A stretch of DNA of 64,000 bases, from assembly GCA_003993805.1 (NCBI GenBank), contig RSEF01000019.1:8848433-8912432 (forward strand), in the 5' to 3' direction. The DNA comes from Himantopus leucocephalus (Eukaryota; Chordata; Aves; Charadriiformes; Recurvirostridae). The translations under genes were made by a program, and so were the position numbers. The notes beneath the pieces were generated by a model, which saw only the letters and a program-made list of their open reading frames with translations, searched no databases and was not told where the DNA came from. Position 1 is the first letter of the stretch. Each line of letters opens with the position of its first letter. Below are positions 48,601 through 60,600 of this stretch, in pieces.

Positions 48601-51600
48601 AAATTCTTTAAGATAAAACCCTACATTGCCCAGTTACCCCTCCTAAGTTATTTAAACCCTGAGGAGCTGTGGGTAATCGTTTCTGCAGTTTGAATTCATT
48701 TAAATATGATACCGTTTTCTTGTATTTTCTGATTTTTAAGTTCAGCTTGTGTAGTAACTTTCCTCTAGAACTTCAGTTCTAGCTGAATCCTGAGCCTTCC
48801 AAAAGATACAATTCCAGACAGAATAATCAATTACTTGAAATTCTGGTAAAGAACAGTCAAACAGTGTCTGTCCCCTTCCTGCAGCGCTCCCCTGCCAGCC
48901 CTTTGTAACTGGTTCTGACTGGCTCTACTTTCAAACCTGGCTTTACTGCATAAGGTGACATCTTTTCTGGCATGTGTTTTTTTCACTGAGGACACCAAGA
49001 TGCATGTATGAGTGTATTTGATATAGCAGTGCTAGAGTTGACATACTTTGGTTTTCAGTCAGTAGTTTTCAGAATGTATTTCTCATGACTGCAACCAAAA
49101 GCATCAACTATCCGCTGCCCTGTCTTACAGAAGAAGGGTCGCATCTCCTAGTGTGTGCTAAGATCATTTAAAAAAAAAAAAAACCAACAACAAAGTTTGT
49201 TGATTATCAGAACTTCTTCAGCATCTGTCAGGTTAGTCCGTTCCCGTGCTTCTTTCATTTGCTAGAGGAACTCAGGAGGGTATTTTAGACGATATTATAT
49301 TTATGTCCCAGGCAGCGGAGAGCGTGCTGGAGCCAAGAGGCGCAGTGAGTCTCCGTGGCCGCCGGGTGCCACTGTTGATCTGCGCTGGTTTGGCAGTATG
49401 GTACCAGTGCTATTTTTCTCCTTTGTTTCCAAACATCTTTTTTCCTTATTTTATTTTTGGTGGGGCTGGGCAACGGGGTCCAGTCTCGCTTCATTGAGAA
49501 TCCATCAGTACATTTTATGAAATGGTTTTCAGAATCTGGTTTGCTGGAAATGAATGACTGTCCTCAACAAGCAGCACAAAACACTCACGGTACAAATGGG
49601 ACATGCATTTGGTCTCATCTGTTTCCTACATTTCGAGAATATTTGTAAATAATTGCATACTATTTTTAGTACCCCTTTATAATTCTCTCTCCCCCCTTAC
49701 CCCACCCCCCAATTCTTTCTCTGTTTCTTCTCTTTGCCGATCTCAGTTACCTCTGTTGCTCGGGGGTTGTTTGGCCTGCCCATGCTGACCACTGCTCTGT
49801 TACTGTGTGCAAGCTTAATTGGACAAGGTCAGCTGGAAGAGGAGAACTGTTGCCTGCTTGGGGAACAGCTTCTTTGTCCTGAAATCTCCTCTCCTCTTTA
49901 CGCTGAATTTGCCGGGGCAATGCTCTGAAGCTCGGTTCTGCTCCTCAACCATCGGCACTGCTGATGGTTGACTGAAAATGCATCGCAGTCCTTGTGCTGA
50001 GGCAAGCAGGCTTGGGGACAAATTCACTGCTTGCATACGCAGGTTCAGTTCCTTTGAGTTGCACCCTCATCTGTTAGTGATGAATTTGGCTCCTGTTGCT
50101 TGATGCAGCTTCTTGCGGTGTGTACCTACTTGTGTGCGGTTACTGTGTGGCTGGGTGCTGAAGCACAGCCGGTAGCAGGATACCGAGGGTCTTAAATTAG
50201 CACGGAGTGCGTAGATTTAAGCTAGCTCTAAGGGCAGACCTTATGTTAAGCCCAAGACACAGAAATCTCAAAACTCTGACATTGTCTTGCTTAAGTCGTC
50301 TTTGTTGGTTTTGACCATGTTCTACGTCCATTGTATGTTTTTCTGTATCTTCTGTAGCATGAACTTTTAGACTGAAAAGATAAAAATCCATTCCCAGGAC
50401 AAACCCCAAGTCAAACTATGGCAGCTGACCAAGCAAAATGTCCCCTGAGGCTCTGCGGGGCTGCGTCCTGGTGAACCAGGAGTAGATACCAGAGAGCCCT
50501 TCAGAGAGCATTCTATTTTGGAGCTGGTGTTAGTTGTATGATGCCACACATTTGTCAGCACTTTATCAGATATTTTTAGGCCCTGGTCCCTTTTGTGTTT
50601 GATTTCTGTGAACATTTAAGGGCCTGAATGTTACTGGAGCAAATATTCATGGAGAGAAAATTGCAAACTGATAATGGTTGCTATATTTAAATTCTTTGTT
50701 ATTGGTGTTTAACCCCGCCAGGCCTTTACTGTTGTAACAGAAACAATCACAGTCACTACTTCTCATCCGACTAATCACAGCTAGGCTTTCACACTTTGTG
50801 TTTTTGGCCACTGAATGATTGCCATCAACTACCCACAGGAAAGCTTTACGTGAAAGCAGAGAGGAAAGAAAAACTGTTAAATCTGCTAACAAAGTCGTAG
50901 AAATGCAACCTGCTCCTGGTGGGTTTTGTGGGCAGACACTGTTCTGGGAATTACTTGTTTAAATTAATAGAAAACATCCTGTTGTAAGAATCCCTGCTGA
51001 TCCCGATTGCAAGGGTAAGACATAGGGAGAAAAACTACTTATAATTGAAACCATAGAGGGCTTTATAGATCAAGCCCAGCGTTCCGTATTGCCCAGCGCA
51101 AGGCAGATGAGGAGTACAGTGGAACCATCTGGTGCCTTTCGCAGTAAATGGCGTTTGCAAACCCTCTCCAAGTAGAGGGCGTTGCAGTCACCCAGTCTGG
51201 AGGAAGCAGTACAAGGGTATCTCCGGGATGCTGACGGCTCCGTGCTGCAGCAGGGTACTGCAAACAGACGCTGATGCGCAGGGCCCCTCGCGTTTGGATA
51301 ACCTGCCTCTCTCAGTCATCTCGAGTCCTGGTGAGAAAAGATGTGCGAAAGAAATGAGCCCTGTTCTGAGCTGTTCTTTGCTCCCCTCTTGTTCAGACTG
51401 CCCTGCTGAGATGGGAAGCTGGTGGAATATTGACTGGTGTTTAGAGAGTTCAGCTTCCTTTGTGAGAATGGCAAGCCAGGTGACAGACACTGAAAGGCCT
51501 TTCTTAGGTGTTCAGCACATGAAACAGTGCTTGCCTAATCTTAGTTTAAAATCTTCTGTTCAAAGAAACATTGTGTGTCTAGTAGAGGGAGAGGGAATTA

Positions 51601-54600
51601 TGGTGCTTTTTCAACAGGAGAAGGGTTTTTTTTTCTAATAATCCCCCTCTCCTCTCCCGCTTTCGAACAGCCTTTCTTATGTCTGAAGCTGTAAGGTTTA
51701 AATTAAACTGGGACATTGTCTGCTGTAGGCAGCTTGTGGAGCCTGCTGCAGGTCGGGCTGCTGCACTGCTCCTCCTAAAGCATCCCCTTTCCTCCAGCTC
51801 ACTGCGTTCCCCCAGCCGGGTTGTTCAGCTGCTCTCTTGATCTTTCCTTCCCCAGTAGCAGATGTGCTGGAGGATCAGAAGGGAAGAACTCAGAGGTAAA
51901 TGTGTTCCCACAAAACAGAACCCTCTGTTTTACTCGGAGGTAAATGTGTTCCCTCTGTCAGATGCTAAGACAATTGCTGACAAGGGTGCCTTAGAGATGC
52001 TGGATAGATCTTTATTTTGGGGTATGGCAATGATACTACAGCCTTCTGAATATGTAAAGACCCAAAGAAAATTGAAGTAGCCTGTGTTGCTCACTCGGAT
52101 GCCTTAGCTGTGCCTTCCCAATCCCACACCTTCCTTCTGCCGCCCCTAACTGCCCCACTTGGCCTTGAGGCGTGCTGAGGAATCCTGGGTCAGGATGTAC
52201 CATTGGAAGGTGGAAGTGAAGGAAGGTTTTAGCACTGCAGATTAAGGCTTTAAGTTTTGATAATTGGCTTAGTTAGCTTTAAAGCAAGTTTAACTTTTGA
52301 AACTTGATAAACAAGGTGTCTGATACCAGCTAACCCTAGCTGCCTTTGGAGCTGGGAATGCACGCAACTCGGCAAACATGGACTTGCCTTACATAGACTT
52401 GTCTAGGTTGAATTCATTCTTGGGACTGCATACTGCTGTCCATGATGCTTCCGAGGGTGTAAGTCTAGTCGTTAGTTGTTTTGTGTTTCCAAGGGTATCA
52501 ATATAAATGTCTCAACTACCTTGTGCTTGGTTTTGCCCAGTATCTCCTCTTTCTGTGCTTGTGGATGTTTGTCAACACCCTACTTGGACTTTGATGTTGC
52601 TGATTTCAAGGCTTAAGAGTGGTGCATGATCTCTCCTTTGCTGTCTCTTGATGTTTTATCATCTATGGAGTATTTTGGTTCTTCTTTTTTGTCAGCCTCT
52701 TCCTTAGCTTGCAGGTAGAAACCGTTTGAAGGCTGAAAGCCAACTTAAATATTGCAATTTCTAAACAGTGCTTTTTACGGAAGAGTAAGAAACCAAAACT
52801 CGCTTACGCTTAGAGCAGTTTGTAGGTTCCTTCCTACTATCATTTTACAATAATATACTCAAAAGATTTTAAATTCTGACAAAATGGAAGCATTTTCTGT
52901 GGACTAAAGCAGTTGCTGAAACAGTCTCTTGCATCAGTCTTTGGATTGCTGCTTTTTGTGCTGCTTTGGACTCTAACCGTATGAGCCTGGAGACCTGAGT
53001 GTGTAACTCGTAGCGTATCATTAGGTAGCCTGAGGTCCCCTCCTTGTTGCGGGAGACCAGCTGATATCAGGAGGGAGGAGGGGAAAATGATTCCAGGACA
53101 CCTGTAAATCCCTGCAGTTTCGTGCTGAGGGTTTGATGTTAATTAGACAGCAGGCAGCGGTAATGTGTTGCAGTTCCCTTGGCTTGCCTGTTTCAGAAAG
53201 GGCAAAATCTTCCAACAGAGCAAAGAAGGGGCTGTTGAAGGGGCAGCAAACTGAATGGAACGACGATAATTTTATGCAAATTGGACTTCAGTAGCAGATT
53301 CAGCTTGGCTGAATCACAGAGGGAGCAGAAGAATAAGGAAAGAAAGAGGGAGAGGAAAAACCCAATCAAAATGTATGGTTTGAGGCATGTTTCACAGCCT
53401 TCTGTTTAGATTCTTCTACAGAAATGAAGAAACATAAGAGGAATGCCACTGGTCACAGCCAGTGGAATTGCTCTTTCTCCTGTGGTACTGCTGTTAATAA
53501 CTACAAGTGGGTTATTCAGCCGACCTCTGCTGATTCCGCTTTGCTGCCTGATTTCAAAAGCTTTGCCCTGTGCTGGCACTCAATCACAGCTTGATATAAC
53601 CAGTGGCGCTTTGCATGCATTGCCGTCATTTTCATAGGGGAACGCTCTTGTTTAAAAAATGAAAGGGAGGGGCAAGGGGAAACGAATCCAGATTCAACCA
53701 GGAGGTGCAGGGGGGAGCGAAGGGGACTTTTGTTTGCGTGAGCAGAAGGAGCAATTGTAGCAGTAGAGCTTCCATCAGTACAGAGCAGATTCCTAGTGAG
53801 ATCAGCTTCCCTGGTCAAGAAGGGGCTTTTTAAAAGTTCAAAAGAGACAGGGAGAAGGGCTGGGGCTGGTGTGGTGAGAAGGTTTCTGATCCTGTGATTG
53901 GCTGTGTGGAGAACATTGCTGGCACGTGCTCCATCAGCTCTGCCTTTATTCAGCTCCCAGAACCATAGAATCATAGAATGGTTTGGGTTGGAAGGGACCT
54001 TGAAGATCACCTCGTTCCCACCCCCCTGCCCTGGGCAGGGACACCTCCCACCAGCCCAGGTTGCTCCAAGCCCCGTCCAACCTGGCCTTGAACACCTCCA
54101 GGGATGGGGCAGCCACAGCTTCTCGGGGCAACCTGGGACAGGGGCTCACCACCCGCACAGGCAAGAATTTCTTCCTAACATCTCATCTAAATCTCCCCTC
54201 TTCCAGTTTGAAGCCATTCCCCCTTGTCCTATCCTGCCGTGGTGCTGCCAGTTGCACTGACGTTGCCGTAAGGCCGAGCAGGCTGCCTTGCAGCTGGTGT
54301 TTTATTTGTCCGAGCTGCAGAGGTGTAGCTCAGAGAGTGGGCTGGAATGCCTCTTCACAAAGCCTGGTTGTGCTGCCGATATCAAACCTTTACCTCTTAG
54401 TGCATCTCAGTGACAAGTGACAATCCTGCTCCTGTTACGAAAAAGCCCTTCTCAGCTCTGATGACCTGTAGAAGCAAAGCCAGCCCCATGGCGGGCAGTG
54501 TGAAGACTGTTCCTCCCTTCTTTTCCGAGATCTCCAGCCAGTGGGTCTTCTGTTTTCCTCATTGCGATTTTTGCCATAATCTCTTCAGCTCCGTACCAAG

Positions 54601-57600
54601 TGGCTGGAGAACAGTTCCTGGAGCGAGGCAACAGGCTGCCCTTTTTGAGACGGAAAGGAACGTTTGTTATGCTGGGCTTTTTCTGTCTGTTTTCTGAAAG
54701 CGTTGTAGTGACCACTGCACATTTTCCAGGTGTAAGAACTGCCGGTCCTCTCCAGACTATTTTTTCCAACTGAAGTAGATCACGTGCAGCTTTCCCACCA
54801 TTTGCCAAGCTAAAAAAAATAAAGTCTCAACCCCCTGAGGGCTCATGGCCCTTTCGGTCCTAACCACAGGCTCTACAGCACAGTGTCTCTCCCTACTGCC
54901 TCCAAATGAAATACTTGTGTTATTTAGCATTGAACAGATACGTCTTTAGGCCATTTTGTGCTGTCTCCTGTGTGGCTTAAGGACATCATGGGAACTTTTC
55001 CTGCTCTACCAGTAATGTGCCAAACATATAGCCTTGTAGTGAACATGACTCTGCTGTGACAAAACCAGTTTGAGAACAGGACCAGGTGCAGTCAGCGGTG
55101 TGACCATGGAAATACACTGGTCATTAAGTACCGAGACTTCATGCCCAGTAACTTGGGGTCTTGCCTATGGTCAAGGATGTTAAGAAAGTCCGTGGTTTGG
55201 TTTCTGCGGGGAAGGGGAGGGTGAATGTCCAGTTACATGCTCCCTGAAGCTTTGCTTCCAGTCTTTTTATGTTTGCTAATCTCTTTGCACAAGCCTCCTG
55301 TGTGCATGTATTTTTTTTCAATTTAATCTTTACTATTTTGAATGTCAGATCACAGCAATTTCTGTCTTGCATGGAGTAATGTGCCACCTTATGCTTCGTG
55401 AATGTAGCTAGGATGGGCTAGACTGGGCTGTTCTTACGCTGGTGTGAAAATGTGCCCCTCACCTTCTTTCTCTCTTATGTGCATCACTAAGCCCTAGGCT
55501 GCATGCAGAAATGTGAAAAGTTGGACTGATGTTACAAAAGGAACTGTAAAATTTTCCTAAAATTAGCCTCAAGTTCTGCTTGTGCTTTCTGGTATTCAAA
55601 GCCGTGAATGCTGAAAATGCAAAGTATTGAATGGTGTTTATGTGTGTGTTTGCTTTATTACTGCCTTGTTGCGGGAGCCAGTGCGTGGGCTGCTGCTTAG
55701 CGTAGAGGTTTGGCAGTGAGGATTTGGCTTGTTTTCCTGAACCTGTTGCAATCTTCCTGTGTGATACAGTCACTTTTTGCATCTGTGCTGTTTGCCTTTC
55801 TGTCAGGGAGTGCAAACTCCCTCCTCTGGTCTTGCTTGTGAAGCTCACTTGGTGTATGCAGGGGGCTTGAAGTGGGTGCGGTAGAAGGTGCTGTAGAAAT
55901 GCAGAGTACCTTGCGAATACAATGTGTTTTCCTGGGGTGTATTATTTGCATGTTACGTGCATGGTCTGTGCTCATTCCCATGGCAGCCGTGGCAAGCGAA
56001 GTCAGGTGGTGGGTGCCTTCTCAGGGTCAATGAAATTGAATTCTTCCCGAATACCCGATGGTTGACAAATTCTGGTTTAGAAAACTGTAAACTTGTTGCT
56101 GGTCTGTGTATCAGCTTGATGATAGTTCTTTATTATGGCTTTCACTAACCAATCTGTAACTAACTGTGGTTGTTTGATTACAGAGGGAACATCCCCACGC
56201 TAAACAGGTACGGTACTTGTCATCTTTTAAAATTTGAAAAGACAGACTAGAAAGAAGTAGCCTAATACTTAATGTTTTAACATGTTTTGTTTTAGTGCCC
56301 TTATCTTTACTTGGGAAGCTCTCAAACATAACTTTTCTTTTTCCTTCCCTTTTCCTCTCCCTTTGTCTAAAACATGTTTTCAGCTTTCCTTTACCCTTTA
56401 AAAAAGCTTTGCATGCAGCAATATTTAAAATTAAATTTGCCAGGTGACTCGGCTCATCTGCAGTATGGTACACAGCCAACTTCTAGCAGAACGCTGTTTC
56501 TAGGGTCTCTTTTTTGGAAGGGGATTCCCGGCTGTTGACCCTCTGGTAGGGTGTCACAGTGAAACAGGCAGTTGCTCCCAGCCGATAGCATACCTGTTGC
56601 TGCTCTGGTTTCTTGCGACTAGCTTAGAATTTGTTGAGGCTGTCTTACCTCCCTCACACCATAGATGAATCTACATCTCAAACAGCTGACAGCATGTTTT
56701 GTTGTGTTTTGGATGCTAATTTTTCCTCCCATGTCTCAGTTGAAAAGTATTTCTTGTTTTAAATAATACATGAAAAATGTCTGCTGTCTTTTTGTTTAGT
56801 TACTGTTCTGTTGTAAGAAATGTACACCAAGGCATGTCCTGAAAAATTTTTCTCTTTCAAAACGTGAATACCTATTATTTATTATTGCTTACAAGCCTAT
56901 TTAGGGAAAAATAGTAAAAATGGGCTTGAAAGTCTCAAGGCTCTTAATCAGAGATAAATTACGGAAGCACAGAGTGGCTTTAAACATGGAGAGCTATTAA
57001 TCAAGCTGATGCTACTTTAGGCTTGTTAACAGTATACTTAGAACCACATCACAGTGGTTTTCTGTATGTGGAAAGAAGGAAGTCTTAGTAAAGCCGGTAA
57101 GTAGCAGTGTCAGCAGTCCACAGTTTGGTCCTGGGTCTGTGTGGCTGCCGGCGGTGCCGTAGCCAGCACAGCTGGGCCCCTGGTTTGCCTGCTGTGCCAC
57201 TGGATATGAGCCAGCACCGCACTCAAGCATCGTTTTGACTTTACAAGTTGTAAGTCGAGCATGTCCTGTGCTGAATCAGTGCCCTGATTTTTTTTTTCCC
57301 CCATTGCCTTCTGCCCCCTGTCGTGGCACCAGTTGGGGAGGACAGAAAGTTGCCTTCGTTTATGTCTTCCTAAGCCCCAGGAAGAGCGAAGCGAGGGAGA
57401 GCGCACTGTTCCTGTGTTGCAGAGCACTGTCGTGTGCCAGTGCGGCGTCTCTGTCTCTTCAGAGCGAGCTTGAAGGTCTTGCTATGTTGCAGGGAGCTTT
57501 TGAAGTAGGTCCCTCAGTGAATTAAGATGGCTGTGTAGCACAGTTCAGAAATTAAAGGTAATTATTGCAGAGGAGGCAAAACCCAATTCTAGTCGCTAGG

Positions 57601-60600
57601 GGAAGGATGGCCAGTTAGTTGTATGCTTTTTGTTCACTGTGCGAGAAACTTCCTCTGCTAGTCTTGACCGTAACATTGTGGGTCTTTAAAAAAACATAAA
57701 AATACTAATAATAGACCAAAGCCCAAAATAAAACAAACTATTTCACAGCTGGTGTGTGCTGCCATTGCAGTTGAAATATATGAGAACTCAGGGATACTTT
57801 AAAATATTCAGGATCTTGCCCTCTGCCAGGAAGGAATGCTGACCTTTAGTAAACAGTGCTCCAGCTTTAAATAGAAGACTCTTACTCAGTGCCTTCCTCA
57901 GAGCTTGTGTAAATTTATTTAAATTTAAATAAGGAACTGGTCCTGTACGAGTGATGTGGGTACTGCAGGGTGTCCCAGTGCTTGAACAGCAGCCATCAGG
58001 CAGCAGTATGACAGTGGTGTCTGGAGCTCTGCCTTCCTTGCTCCTTGTGGCCAACTGCCTGTCTTTAGCAGCTGCCACCTTTTAGTGATCAAAACTGAGC
58101 AAAATAGATGAGTAGAGGGAGTTGCAATGTTTTTAAAGTACAGATTAAGTTAGATGGAGGAGCACATTAATTTGGTCAGCAGTTACAGTGGAAGGCGCTG
58201 GAATAGGACTTCATTTAGGGTAGGAGTAGTAGTGTAAGACTCTAGAAAACCCCCTTTCCAGTATAGGATTTTAGAGAGATCACTGTACCACACTGCATTT
58301 GAGGAGTGTAAAATTCTGAGGACCAGAAAAATTGTGGAAGCAATAACTTAATATAGCTTGGTACATTTCAACTTAATTTGTAAAAAATTACTAAATCTTT
58401 AAAATATCAAAGCTTACAATTATTGTTTATCTCAGTATTCCACCTGTAAAGCAAAACATACATACAGGAGGAAAAATACTTTCAGCTTTGCATAGTCGTA
58501 ATTCACCTGTCATCTCAAGAAACCCCTTAAGAAATACTTGTTTTAAAGGGTTGTAACATTATTTCCTAACTCTTTTAACTGTTCCTGTACATTGGGACAA
58601 TGTCCAGGTAAGGGCATTAATGGCACCAGAGGCATGCCAGCATTGCAGGGACTCGAGAAAACAGCACAGCGGGTCTGGCGTGCTGAAGAACCTAACAAAC
58701 CCTGCAACAGTTACACTGGATAAACAGCCACGCTTCAAGTGGTCAAAGCACACGCACACGCACAAGTCTTTTTCCAGTGATATTCTTCTCTCCCTTGTCC
58801 CTACTAACTGTGATCTTATTGAATTGCCGTTTAGAATGTCCTTCTCTTCCAACCTCAATCACTACGGGATGGTCCATGTAGCTAGCGTGAGTGATGTGCT
58901 GCTAGACAATTCTTTCACTCCACCGTGCCAGCGGATGGGTGGAATGGTCTCCTTCCGCACATTTGAAGATTTTGTCAGGTACGTGGGGAAGGGTGACGAT
59001 TGTTTTTGTTGCCAGCTTCCCAGGTGGGCCCAAATGGAACCGGACAAAATCTTTGCCTTGTCTAGAGTCAGGTTTAAACTGGTCCTGAGCCTGTTTGCTA
59101 AGTCTCTGGAGTTCAGGTGGAAGTTCGTTTGGATCCCCTTGTCTGTCTCCTTGAGAGTACTTTCAGACTGCTGTAAGAGCGGTTTGCAGCCAGAAGGTTC
59201 AGCACCTTGAATTTCTACTGATTGGAAATCGTTCACAGATGGGCTGATTTCTTCTAATGCTCTTGTTCATGCGTTTATCCGTGGGAGGGTGCGTTTTTTA
59301 TGCTTTCAACCTTCTAGGGGTGGGCAAAAAAACCCCAGCAGAGCCCATAGCAGTCGAGAGGGCCTGCATAAGAACTCTGCCAAATGCTAGAAGATCCAGG
59401 CTCTGCTTTGATGTGGGGGGTGGAGGATGTATTGCCTCCTCACCGTTTGAGTTTCAGACCTGCAAAGGGAAAGAATCCTTTCCTCACCCTCCCCTCCTTA
59501 GCAACATGATTTGTGGATTTTAGTGCTGTGTGCTTTCAGTGGGCTAGCAGCAGCGTGTTGATGACTAATACTTCTCTGGTGTATTTCAGAATCTTTGATG
59601 AAGTGATGGGTTGCTTCTGCGACTCTCCTCCCCAGAGCCCAACCTTCCCCGAAGCTGGCCATGCTTCCTTGTATGATGAAGACAAGGTACAGTAGTTTTT
59701 TCTCTTGAGATTGCTCTCAGGTTGCAAATAGAAGGCGTGCAGAGTGCCGCAGTGACTGCAGGCTAGATACTTTTCACTAGTTCGAGTGCTGGAAGCAGGA
59801 GTTAAGAGCTTTATGTATTTATGTATGTGATTTGTTTGCTTGTTCCACAGCAGGTGATTCAAAGTAGGTGGCCATTTTCTGACTCTGTTCTACAACTACA
59901 GCTAAGTCTCTTACTCTCCATGTAAACTTAGTTTGTAGCTTTTCACTTCAGCAGAATTACTGAATCCACAGCAGCGTAACTGAGGGTTTACACCCACGGT
60001 TAAGTTTCTAGACCTTCTCTGTGCATCAGGGTGTTCAACTGCATATGCAACTGCCTTTACCTTAAGTCTAACTTGCCTTATTTTCTGTCTTACACCCTTC
60101 CTAGTCACGTGACATTCTGATTCTTCCCTCTGTTCTACCTCTTAGAACTGTTTTTAGGAGGAAAAGATGTGAGGAACCCCTCAATTTTTGCATTGATGTG
60201 GAGAACAGGTGCAGAAGAAGCAGCTGGTTTATAATCCTTAGTGACAGAAGACCAGTTTCCCTTAGAGACACAGGTAGCTGCTCCACTGCTCTGTCTTGCC
60301 CCCAGCAGTGGGAAGCTGGTGCAGTACAGTCTGTGGCCAGAACAGGGCTTGGTTTTAAACTCATCCGTTGATCTCGATGTGTCTAAGTACTGTGGCCATC
60401 TTCCACAATATTACCGTCAACCTTAATGTCCTCAGATCTCTCTCTTTATCCACCCCCCCACCTCACAAAGGATAATTTCCTGTTCGTACTCAGTTTTTCA
60501 GTTAACCACAGGCTCTTAAATGCTAAATTTTGTCATTTCTCAGAGCTCTAATGTAATCGATGCTTCCACTTTATTTCATTTTATTGTAGATATGAAAACA

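Larger units (their letters stand above)
48475..56183 (+). other. ACACA: ACACA intron 27
   Basis: A 7.7 kb intron before the 24-base microexon. It holds a poly-A tract at about 49167-49181, a strong isolated pyrimidine tract with AG at 49746, a possible ancient LINE relic (51055-51330), a 17-bp direct repeat (51893 and 51937) and an inverted young CR1 (53963-54236). No gene was recognised. Confidence 0.75.

Noticed and set aside
49640..49830. Very strong pyrimidine tract and acceptor at 49746 followed by a GT at 49827, a possible extra exon
   Set aside because: The family has no exon between residues 1191 and 1192 other than the 24-base one, and one frame stops within 14 codons. Kept as a cryptic site only.
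51132..51638. 168-codon ORF in intron 27
   Set aside because: It overlaps a probable old repeat, has no domain, signal peptide or codon pattern of a gene, and no splice context.
53516..54420. ORFs of 164, 120 and 119 codons
   Set aside because: The longest parts are CR1 sequence shared with the copy at 42552; the remainder has no recognisable protein features.
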